NCBI GenBank assembly: GCA_030220185.1
Contig: JASPKZ010001234.1
Coordinates: 248,001-312,000, forward strand
Direction of reading: 5' to 3'
From: Diploptera punctata
Lineage: Eukaryota; Arthropoda; Insecta; Blattodea; Blaberidae
DNA length: 64,000 nucleotides
The position numbers and the translations under genes were made by a program. A model generated the notes under the pieces. The model did not search any database. It had not been told where the DNA came from and worked only from the letters and a program-made list of their open reading frames with translations. How positions within the stretch are numbered: position 1 is the stretch's first letter; each line of letters opens with the position of its first letter. This document shows positions 54,422-63,739 of this stretch, in pieces.

Positions 54422-54714
54422 AAATTATCGATTATCGAAACCATCCAAAAACCTGAGTTCTCTAAAATAGACGACAGATTATCTTCATATATGCACGAAA
54501 GTTAATTAAAAATTCTAAAAATACATGTTGCGGGACTGTCCCGTAAAATTCGACAATGGAATGTAACCATGAATGCAGTCAACGGGGCCAGGCACTCAAG
54601 ATTAGGTCGACAAATTGATTAACTGTAGGGAGATCCCGTAAATAGGGGGTTGTAACCGGCAATGAGAGAGGAATATGATGTAAACTGCAGCTTTATTAAA
54701 TTATTACCAATGTT

Positions 54715-54790
54715 CGCCTCTAATCCCAGATTCGTAGGTTCAAACCCGACCGGGGTCCATGGAGTTTTTTTTTATTACAATTTAGACATG
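54715..54790 (+). repeat. tRNA-like remnant
   Basis: GTAGGTTCAAACCCGACCGG is a B box, followed by GTCCATGGAG and a T run as in SINE-C. Confidence 0.4.
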
Positions 54791-54871
54791 ATATAGTAGT
54801 GGGCCAGCAGAAATATTAACACGCAAATAGGGATTGAAAATTTCTTGTAGGAAACCCAGAGTAAAAGCGTA

Positions 54872-55703
54872 TACTGGGTGATTCATAATTCCTATTACCA
54901 ACTTCTGGGGTTGTAGAGGGGACTAAGTAATACAGTTTTGATTAGGAACCCTTGTCTGGAAATGTGTCGCTTAAATGCAAAATCAGTTTGAATCGATTTC
55001 ACATCTCCCACTTCACTACAGACAAGTACGCACTACAAGAGTTGGTTCCACGTGGCGACCCTGATGCTCATTACACAAAGTGTACCTGCGAAGCATGTTG
55101 TCATACACATGTCTCACGAGACCTTGTGTCTGTTGAATAATGTGAGCTGCTCCAGAACTCGTACAACAAGATCTTCTTCCCACTCAGTATTACAGACTTG
55201 TAGGGTTGTAGAGGGGACTTTGTAGATAAAGTTTCGATAAGGAACCCATGTCCGGAAACGTGCGATTTCGATGTAAAATAGGCGTGAAGATCGAAACACA
55301 ATGGATTGATATCGTGTGTCTTGTGTTTCAGTATTACAGACTTCCAGGGGTTGTACTATAAGTGTGGTTCCACGTGGCGACCCTGTTGTTCGTTGCACAA
55401 AGTATACTTGCGACGCATCTTTTCATACACACCCCCCACAAGACCTGGTGTATGCTCAATAATTTCTGCTGCCGCCAGATTTCGTGCAAGAAGATCTTCC
55501 TCCAACTCGACAGTTGTAGTACAACCCCTAGAAGTCTGTAATACTTATTCTGAAACACAAAACACACGATATCAGTCCATTGTTTTTCAATGTTCAAACT
55601 TATTTTACATCGAAATGGTACGTTTCCGGACAAAACTTTATGTACTTAGTCCCCTCTACAACCCCCATGAGATTGTAATAGGAATTATGAATCACGCCGT
55701 ATA
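54872..55703 (-). mobile_element. Tc1/mariner-type element with rearranged interior
   Basis: The ends TATACTGGGTGATTCATAAT and, reversed, TATACGGCGTGATTCATAAT are inverted repeats that continue through TCCTATTAC and into GGTTGTAGAGGGGACTAAGT. TA lies at both junctions. The interior holds two copies of a transposase C-terminal segment on the minus strand and three copies of a GTTGTAGAGGGGACT block. A deletion or rearrangement of a longer parent seems likely. Confidence 0.75.
55360..55530 (-). pseudogene. Transposase C-terminus (Tc1/mariner superfamily type), fragment
   Basis: The minus-strand frame reads VELEEDLLARNLAAAEIIEH, then TPGLVGGVYEKMRRKYTLCN and GRHVEPHL before a stop. The pattern EEDLLARI-AAA--I--TPGVF--VR-S-LRRC--C---GGRHFEHLL is what I recall for the C-terminus of a common insect transposase group. 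A second, more degraded copy lies at about 55040-55185 (EEDLVVRVLEQ then a frameshift). The catalytic domain is missing, so the element is not autonomous. Confidence 0.55.
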
Positions 55704-55899
55704 GGGCAAGAATTGAGATGAGAGATCTGAATTATGCAGGGAGTCATTGCAAAACATTTCCTCTTGAAATTGATATATGGAGAGCTTAGGTCCGCCCAGT
55801 CAAGAACCTCCGAGTTCGGTACTACCTGTGAGTTAATTAATTAATTAATTAATTTAATTGATAACTTGAACATTAGAAAGGTATATATCGTGTTAACCA

Positions 55900-57022
55900 C
55901 AAGTAATGCCAAGAGTGATTTCCAAATTATCGATAAATTCACGATGTCACAAAGTGACGAGTGAATTTATGTAGAGAATTGTTAGGACTATTTAACGAAT
56001 AAAATTAAGATGTTTACATAGAAATCGTTATTTAAATATCCATCAATCCATAGTAATTCTGCCTGAGGGCAAGTCTTTCACTGCAATCATAGCATTTTCA
56101 TGCTATGCTTTGCAGCTTTACTAGGGAATTATAGGTGTGGTAGCTTCCCGTTGTTTTCCACACAGCTGAAGGATGATGATGATAATGATAAGGATAATGA
56201 TGATGGCTGGATGATTTTCGGGGAACATTCCTTACATTTGTCTTACAGCTGATGAAAAACCCCGAAAAAACTTCACCCAGGAGCCTGTCTCGACCGGGAA
56301 TCGAACTCGGCCCCTCTGTGTGACAAAGCAGCACGCTACCTCGAGACCACAGCGGTGGACTATTTAAATATAGTTATTTTAAAATATTTATATATTTAAT
56401 GTAAACGCGGCGATGTTTGAAAACAAATGAGAAACGTTTGTTATGCTTTATTTGTTCATGACTGCAACCAGATCATATTATTTATTGTCAAAGGATAGTT
56501 ATATTTTAAGAATGCACCATAATGGGGAAAAATTAAACACATCAAACTGTTTAAAACCAACATTCTAGATTATTATTTATTTGTTGATGTCCTATAATGT
56601 AAATATGTAAATTATATTGTTCTGCAACGTAAAACGTGCAAAATAATACGTTTAAGAAAGTGAAAACGGTGGTTTCTTTTTATTGTGGTATAATCAATTG
56701 CTACAAATGTTTTATTATATCTCGCAAGCAGTATCTGTTTACATTCGTGCACTATGTATACAATCTGGGAGCCATTTGCATCCTAAGATTCTTACATCTT
56801 AATATATAAATTACTATATTCAACGTATTTCTTAGGAAGTCATTCACTGCAAAATAATACTCTGACCTATTCAGAATGTTAAAAAGGAAGAATTTCTTTA
56901 TTATGATAAAATTATGTTGATAAATTCCAGGTGAAACACGAGTGTGATTGGTTGTAATTCAAAATTCATTGAAACGTGATTGGTCATTGATTCCCATTTG
57001 GGGCATGAGTTAAATAGTCTAC
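55900..57022 (-). repeat. Family-F repeat, copy 5, split by SINE-A
   Basis: Minus-strand copy from GACTATTTAACTCATGCCCC (right end, near 57022) to GGCATTACTTGTGG (left end, near 55900). SINE-A occupies 56039-56360. Blocks AAACATTTGTAGCAATTGAT and GTTTTCAAACATCGCCG are in order on either side. The hairpin near 55905-55985 keeps its inner part and lacks part of the outer arm. Confidence 0.82.
56039..56360 (-). repeat. SINE-A nested in family F, perfect target duplication
   Basis: TATTTAAATA at 56029-56038 and 56361-56370 is an exact 10-bp duplication. Uninterrupted family-F copies have a single occurrence at this point (CTATTTAAATAATGATTTG). Tail at left, head at right. Confidence 0.92.
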
Positions 57023-57024
57023 AT

Positions 57025-58180
57025 AATGTTTGTGTTTAAGGCGGGTCTATTTGTAATTCTGTTGATAAAAGTTTTGCTCTCTAGAACTTGTTTTCTTGAT
57101 TCAAAGCTATCCGTATTTGTGGAAGTAATAGTTTTCCATGGACACAACTTAAAGCGGTCTTATTGATAGCGACATGGTCTCTCTCTCTGTAGTAGCATTA
57201 GCACTAAATCAGCGGGACACTAACTTACGATCGTTGTGTTGTAGTGAAAGCATTAACTCCACTTGCAAACAGACTGCTAAAATAATCTTAAAGTCTTTCT
57301 CAAGTTTTCTCATTCCACACTTTGTTCGGGTTTGTACACTCTGAATGGTGTAGTATATCACCGGAACTTTACCAGTAGGATCCTTCTCTGGAATCGAACA
57401 CTGTTACTCTTCTCATAAATTCAGTGTAACAGTTCATAGACTTTATGTTCAAGTAATTTATCAACAGTAATACATGGAGTGGTCCAGAATTTATCTTGAG
57501 TGGATTAAATTATAAGGCTAATATTTTTTTTAACAATTCTGGCATGTATTATATATATTAGTAAACATTTAAAAATAATTCGGTGCAATGAATGAAATTA
57601 CTTTTTTCATAAAACGAAATTTCGTGAATGAATTAATCAAAAAAATATATAATTAATATTAATTCTATAAGATTCTGATTCAGTTTAATTAATGATTAAT
57701 ATTCATAAAGCTTTATTTTTAGGGGATATAATTTTAATTGGAATATATTACAAGTGTATTCCAAACGATGGCCGTTGAGGTAAATATTTAAGTTATAATT
57801 ATAATTAACATACTCAAAAGAATACAATAACAAAAAAATAACATTTTGAAGCAAATTGAAATTTTAAGAGAGGCCGCAAAAGGAATATTGCTAATTGAAA
57901 ACTTGCCGATGGACCAAAATCCCTTACAAAATTCTCACAACACGAAGGTGTACTTCAATAGACCTTAATGATTGCGTGACAATCCGAAGTATCTCCGCAT
58001 TTAAAATCATAGTTGAAAACAGTCAGATACATTTGTATAATTTAAGTTAATGAGAATTGTAAACTTAATGTATTACAATTGTATTGTTCGTGCTTTAAAA
58101 TAAATTATAATAATTGCAAAAGGTTGAAATTTTCTAAACTTGAATGCCAAATTTTATAATTTTGTGATTTATTTTAGGTG
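57025..58180. other. No recognised feature
   Basis: AT-rich spacer. Confidence 0.5.
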
Positions 58181-58198
58181 CCCAAAACCTTGTTCTTC

Positions 58199-58591
58199 TT
58201 CTTTTAATCCCTTGTTTCTCTCAACGAGACTTAGGCTCTCTCCCCCTACAGGGGAGAATTTCAACCATATTAATTTAGTTACATTTTTTTCGGGTAGATG
58301 TCATTGAGTGACCCGGGGTCAGCGTTCCGCCTCCTAGTAACATCAAGGAAACCAAGGTAGTACTAGGACGGGAAAATTCGGTAAATTTTGCTTATATTAC
58401 TTTTTATTTAGGCTTAAGGATCTTTTGCGAGCCTGAAAATCTTCAGACTCGGGATCCACGGCTTAAGGTCCCTCCCGTAGGACTTGCTCCTTGTATTTTT
58501 CCATTCTAAAAAATTCAATCGACCCCGGCCGGATTTTAACCTAAGACCCTCTGGATCAGAGGCAAAGAGCATAATCCAGCTGGGCCGATCG
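58199..58591 (-). repeat. SINE-C, full-length with perfect target duplication
   Basis: AAACCTTGTTCTTC flanks the element exactly at 58185-58198 and 58592-58605 (14 bp). The order CCCCCTACAGGGGAGAATTT, GATGTCATTGAGTGACCCGG, GTCCCTCCCGTAGGACTTGC, CGACCCCGGCCGGATTTTAA matches the split copy at 11490-12215. tRNA-like head at right. Confidence 0.9.
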
Positions 58592-58689
58592 AAACCTTGT
58601 TCTTCGATGCCTAACATTTAAATGATTATTTACGAGAGTTACATTAATGAAACCAAAAGCTATCAATATTAAGAAATAAATTTAATACA

Positions 58690-58885
58690 CTAATGATTTT
58701 TTTGGTGATAAAATCGTAAAATGTACAATCAATATGTCCAATTCACCAATTAATAATTAAAAGAGTCAACATGTTTCAACGGCAAAACTATATATTTAGT
58801 CTTGAAAATGACAGCTGTTGAAACATGTTGACTGTTTTAATTATTAATTGATGAATTGGGTTTATTGACTGTATATTTTAAGGAA
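58690..58885. repeat. Head-to-head inverted repeat, Penelope-type, degraded
   Basis: CCAATTCACCAATTAATAAT / ATTATTAATTGATGAATTGG and AGTCAACATGTTTCAAC / GTTGAAACATGTTGACT are inverted around a centre near 58805. The layout equals that at 25565-25795. The core-like motif is worn (CTTGAAAATGACAGCTGTTG then AAAC). Confidence 0.5.
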
Positions 58886-58889
58886 TAAA

Positions 58890-59832
58890 TTAATACCATC
58901 ATTCACTGTTATTTGTATCAATGATAATTTAAACCCATTATGTGATGTTATTAGTGCAATTAGAATAAACGATTCAATGTAAAGAGTAATTTTAAGAAAG
59001 ACTGTTCTTGAGCGGAATTGGTGCAATGTACGTGCAATATACTACACAAGCAGGTAATTTTCTTGCGGATAAGTTGGCTGGTCTGGTTGTTTATATCAGT
59101 AGATAGATCGTAACTCCCTTGTTTTATGTTCTTTCTTTTTGGATGAAGAGTTCCGATGATCATTTCTTTGTGGTAATGGCTCTCAGGGAGATAAAACAAA
59201 AGTAAAGTTTGCATTCTTAATTATTCCAGTCCTTAATGCCAGCTCAGCAAATTGAGTACATTACGGAAAGGCTGTTTCCAAATGGGGTTTCAGCGGAAGC
59301 AAATGTCTATCAAGTCTTAAGTTTTAACTGCGTTCTTCTTGTCTGCACTGAATCCAAATACATAGGCTTACCCTATTTTAAATATCTTTGGAATATAGTT
59401 CCGTTCCCACCTTCCACCCCAGTGATTTGGTTCCATTTCCGATAGGGTAGGGAAATTAATTTTTTCACCTTGAGTGTTGGTATGTGTGCCTTGTTTTCTG
59501 GTGTCTTGTGCTGTTTTCGGTGGTGGCCATCATGGTAACCCCATATTCAGGGAGACTATGTATATGTCTAATCTGGGGTTCAGATTTCCAGCTCCCAATA
59601 TGCACGATATTGGCTTGTAGGCCCTAAATAAGCTGAAAGGATAAACAAAATACTCCTAAATATTTCTTATTTCATTAGTAAACTCAACAAATAGGATTAC
59701 AATATGAAAACTAAAACTTCAATAAATTATTTAATACATTGGATCTTCACCAAACTAATTTAAACTAAAAATATTGAGATATATTAGACTTAGATAAAAC
59801 TGCAGTGTTGTTTCCAGTTTCGATAATAGGCT

Positions 59833-59840
<8 letters not shown>
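58890..59840. other. No recognised feature
   Basis: The frames of 69-84 codons lack motifs. GAATCCAAATACATAGGC near 59350 is not recognised. Confidence 0.5.

Positions 59841-59841
<1 letters not shown>

Positions 59842-59908
<67 letters not shown>
59842..59908. repeat. (TAA)n tail
   Basis: TAA repeats at the 3' end of the minus-strand LINE unit 1. Confidence 0.95.
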
Positions 59909-60046
59909 TTATTTGTTACAAATTTTCAATATTTACACATCTTTCTGTGCCTAAAGTTTTATTTTCCTCCTCCACTCATTTCTATCCATCCACTCCATGT
60001 CCTCCAGCCCACTTGTTCTCATTCCAGTTCTTATGTTTTGCATACA

Positions 60047-60048
<2 letters not shown>
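59905..60048 (-). mobile_element. LINE 3' end unit 1 with TTA tail
   Basis: CTAAAGTTTTATTTTCCTCC to GTTCTTATGTTTTGCATACA. On the minus strand it encodes MQNIRTGMRTSGLEDMEWMD and RNEWRRKIKL before a stop, a LINE-like C-terminus, followed by a short 3' UTR and (TTA)n. Confidence 0.65.
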
Positions 60049-60099
<51 letters not shown>

Positions 60100-60238
60100 T
60101 TATATACAGATTTTCAATGCTTACACATCTTTCTGTGCCTAAAGTTTTATTGTTCTTCTCCCTCGTCAATGTTAATACACTCAATGTCCTCCAGTCCAAT
60201 TGTTCTCATTCCAATTCTTACTTCTTGCATACATTAAT
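60048..60238 (-). mobile_element. LINE 3' end unit 2 with TTA tail
   Basis: A TAA tract (60048-60100) then the same 3' sequence as unit 1 with substitutions (TGTGCCTAAAGTTTTATTGT to TTCTTGCATACATTAA). It is directly followed by SINE-A. Confidence 0.65.
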
Positions 60239-60535
60239 CCATCCATAGTAATTCTGCCCGAAGGCAGGTCCTTCACTGCAATCATAGCATTTTCATGCTA
60301 TGCTTGCAGCTTTACAAGAGAATTGTAAGTGTGGTAGCTTCCCGTTGCTTTCCACACCGGTGAAGGACGATGATGATAAGGGTGATGATGATGGCCATAT
60401 GATTTCGGGGACCGTTTGGGCCTTAAAGGTTTCCTGGCATTTGTCCTACAGGTGAGGAAAAACCCCATAAAAACTGCCCCGACCCGAGATCGAACCCGGG
60501 CCCGCTCCGTGACAAGGCAGACCACAGCGGCGGAC
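60238..60535 (-). repeat. SINE-A between LINE units, perfect target duplication
   Basis: GCATACATTAA at 60227-60237 and 60536-60546. Tail at left, head at right (AGATCGAACCCGGGCCCGCT). Confidence 0.92.
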
Positions 60536-60546
60536 GCATACATTAA

Positions 60547-60699
60547 TAATAATATTAATAATAATTTATTTGTTTATCACAGATTTTCAATGTTTTACAC
60601 ATCTTTCAGCGCCAAAAGTTTCATTTTTCTTCTCCATTCGTCCCTATTCATCCATTCCACATCCTTGTTTTCATTTCACTTCTTACTTCTTGCATACAC

Positions 60700-60750
<51 letters not shown>
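60547..60750 (-). mobile_element. LINE 3' end unit 3 with TTA tail, plus outer (TAA)n
   Basis: A third copy of the same 3' end (GCCAAAAGTTTCATTTTTCT to TTCTTGCATACACGAATAAT), with TAA repeats at both sides. Confidence 0.65.
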
Positions 60751-60752
<2 letters not shown>

Positions 60753-60754
60753 TA

Positions 60755-61230
60755 AAACATAATATATCATCATCGTAATGTTTGCTCCCCTTTATCAAAA
60801 GTGGTCATGTGGCAAAGCATACTGATTCAATTTAATTATTTATTTGGCTCTTAAGTGGAGATGTATTTTATCAACATTATATATTTATAACCTTAAACAA
60901 TAAGAAAGTAACAGTTAATTATAAATCAATTTGAAAGCTAATTATTGTAGATTATTTGACAACTGGCACTGTAATTAATTTTACAATTCCATTTCAATTT
61001 ATTTAATTTTACAAAAGTCAAGAAAAATATTGGAATGATTTCAGTACTCACCAAATATCACACCCGAGCCGCTGGAGCCTAAAATGTGGACTGAACTGTA
61101 TTCCAAAGATTGTATCCTGTGCAGTTATCAAGAAGAATATGTACGAAAGACTTGATAGACATTTGCTTCCGATAATGCCCACATTTGGAAACACCTTTCC
61201 GTAATGTCCTGAATTTTAAATAGGCTTAAT
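60755..61230. other. No recognised feature
   Basis: AT-rich spacer. Confidence 0.5.
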
Positions 61231-61244
61231 TAAACAGTCCTCTC

Positions 61245-61290
<46 letters not shown>

Positions 61291-61335
61291 GCTCTCTTTC
61301 TTTCCCTCTTTCTCTGTGTGTGTGCGTGTGCGTTC
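61231..61335. repeat. (CT)n and (TG)n microsatellite
   Basis: CT repeats with interruptions, ending in TGTGTGTGTGCGTGTGCG. Confidence 0.95.
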
Positions 61336-61374
61336 TTTAATTAATTTGTTTCATAGGTAAATTTCACAAATTGG

Positions 61375-61533
61375 AACAGCAAGAAAATAAAAATACATTA
61401 TATAATTGAAATGGACAGCTAATGGAAAATGAGGGAAATTTTGAGGAAGTGGCTGAATTCAAATACCTAGGAACAATAATCACAAACAGGAATGAGATGC
61501 ACAAGGAAATTAAACATAACAAAGAGTTATAAT
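61375..61533 (+). mobile_element. LINE-A internal fragment
   Basis: AATGGACAGCTAATGGAAAA to GAGATGCACAAGGAAATTAA matches the block NGQLM-NEG-FEEVAEFKYLG-IITNRNEMHKEIKH. It stops where a Helitron-like element begins, so its 3' part may have been lost or displaced. Confidence 0.75.
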
Positions 61534-61535
61534 TA

Positions 61536-61947
61536 TCTGTGAGTTCCATACGATTCTAACAGATGGCGGGGTAAGGTACAGCTCGGGTACAAGCTTTGTG
61601 TGTTTGCGGGGGGAAGTGTGCTTCGCATAGTACTAACAGCTGAGTCAGCAAATTCCTTTCAGACGCACGGAGCTGGGTCCCGAGCTATAATTTGATAAGG
61701 TAATTGGTTTATTATTTAACAATGAGATATCCAGATGGCTATGCTTTTTGTTGCAACCGCGAATTTCAATTGAATTAGAAATATTGATTATTTTATAATT
61801 TAAGTGTGTTCAATGTTTATTTTATTTTCAGTATTATTAATTTCGTGTGTAAGTATTAGTTTTAAGTAATCTGACTGAAAGATAGCAACTTAATTAACAT
61901 TTTTAAAGTATACCTAAGCCACAGCAACGCGTGGCCGGGACTTCTAG
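61536..61947 (+). mobile_element. Short Helitron-like element (412 bp)
   Basis: It begins TCTGTGAGTTCCATACGATT after an A and ends CGTGGCCGGGACTTCTAG before a T. A hairpin GCCAC-AGCAACGC-GTGGC lies 11-12 bases before CTAG, as in Helitron 3' ends. It is non-coding. Whether the 5' end is truly at 61536 is inferred from the TC motif and the adjoining LINE break. Confidence 0.6.
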
Positions 61948-62039
61948 TATATATTGCTAATGAATCGGTTTACAGAAATGACATTCGGATTTGAAAGAGA
62001 AGTTATAAAAATTCTAAATATAACAAACAATTCTGATAA

Positions 62040-62533
62040 CACTGAGCAACAAAATATAAACTTTTTTTTTTGTTTCAGAAAGGAAAATATGTGATTCTGT
62101 TAGTATTTTTTCTCCTGAATTGAAATATGGTATCGGTTTTCCTCCATCACGCAAGGTTTACGAGAGACAGGAATTTATAATTTCAAACACTTTAATATTT
62201 TCTACATTCGTAACTACACAATATTCGAACATTCGGACTCACCTAATATGTAAGAAATGACGAATGTCAAGTAATAAGTGGCGAGCATATTAGGATTCCA
62301 TTTGCCTTGATATATCTTTTCCATAGCTGAAACCATTTCAATTAGCTCATTTGGTCTTATTTTACAATGGACAAATGGACGAAAAACGTTTATTAAAATA
62401 ATTATTATTTAAACCCATTAATTGAAATTGAAATAAAAAAAGCTCTGGGTGATGGAGAAATTCCGAATACATATTTGAAAACACGATAAAAAAACTGCAT
62501 TAAGTACAACTCCATGAGACAAAAATCACGCTG
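62040..62533. mobile_element. CACTG-ended DNA element, copy 3, right end degraded
   Basis: It starts CACTGAGCAACAAAATATAA after TAA. The body matches copy 1 (TTTATAATTTCAAACACTTT, ATTCGAACATTCGGACTCAC, CAATGGACAAATGGACGAAA). A block around the C-terminal coding remnant is deleted, and the right terminal repeat is no longer recognisable. Confidence 0.65.
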
Positions 62534-62539
62534 ATGAGG

Positions 62540-63480
62540 AAAATGTTTGCTTCTTAGAGACTAAATTAATAATAACCGGGTTATATAGTAAAAGCCATTT
62601 ATTGGATATCTCTTTTTTGATGACATAAGGAGCAAAACAAATCTATGTACTTGATTGCATACTCGTAGATTGATTATATTGCAAGTTTTTTCCAAATTTA
62701 AAATTCGCCGAAAATGTTAATACATTAATTTTAAGCAGATTTTCCAATTTAAGTCAACGTAGTTGGAGAAATGTAAAATACAAGTACGTTGTGTTTTTAA
62801 CTGTCATAATGGTGTGCTTGTGTTTTATAGTATATTGAAGTTTTGTTTATTTTTCAAAAGTTCTGATTGAATGGTTTTCTCTCAAACTGATTGGGGAAGT
62901 TAAGTACATAGGATACTGTGCAAGCAACTATGTTTAATTTTTATATTAAAACAAAACAGCATGTTTTTATGTTTGCGAATCTGCTTTTCAAACACACCAC
63001 ATTCACTGATTGGTAAAAAACCAGACATTTCCTGAAATGTTCTGTTTTCTGAGTAATTACTACAATGCAACAGTGTCACAAGTCTTGTATTACAGTTAAT
63101 AATTCGTGGGAACATCGCTTCTCTATCTTAATTCAATGCCTTGGGCAAACAGGAGAGCACAGTATCAAATTTTGCATTATATATATAGTAGATTGATAGA
63201 TTGATGGATAACTTTGTAGTTATACCTTTTAGGCCAAAAAAAAGTTAAGTGATCCCTCCATGCTTTAAGAAGCCTTTGGAATCGAAGCAGATTAAAGTTC
63301 CTAACTTTCTAGACAATCGGCACGAGATGTCAACTGGTTTGTCTACCCTGCGTGACGCTCGTCTTTATTCCAGAACATATGCTTGGCATTAATTTCCATT
63401 TCAGGGTGTCGCCAGATGTCCCGAAATATATATATATCCATGCAGAAAGGATAAATATACTTGATTCGGTGGACTATATA
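62540..63480. other. No recognised feature
   Basis: AT-rich spacer. Confidence 0.5.
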
Positions 63481-63485
63481 CTAAT

Positions 63486-63536
<51 letters not shown>

Positions 63537-63548
63537 TGTGTATATATA
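63486..63548. repeat. (GT)n microsatellite
   Basis: About 55 bp of GT repeats then TATATATA. Confidence 0.95.
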
Positions 63549-63739
63549 GTCCAGATTTTATTTCGCGTAGGATTCAGATGGATTTTTTTAATTAACTTTA
63601 CTGATATACACAACATTTCTAAATTAGGTTTATTTATTTCGCAACAATTTACCGATTTTCTGCTCATAAATTTTCTTTCTTCGCAATTTTATCTCTCAGT
63701 TCTCTACACTCGCTAACAGTTTCACTTAGAATATCATCT

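Larger units (their letters stand above)
54838..55858 (+). mobile_element. LINE-A 3' fragment split by an inverted-repeat element
   Basis: The left part is TTTCTTGTAGGAAACCCAGA, then GTAAAAGCG. The right part (from about 55703) is GAATTGAGATGAGAGATCTG, ATATATGGAGAGCTTAGGTC, CCTCCGAGTTCGGTACTACC then a TTAA-rich tail. Together they follow the LINE-A 3' order (LVGKPEGKRP ... GRPRMRW ... YVRAAMNLRV). The interrupting element is at 54872-55703. Confidence 0.75.

Noticed and set aside
55306..55704. 132-codon plus-strand gene
   Set aside because: It is the opposite strand of the rearranged transposase fragment and its inverted ends; no independent motif.
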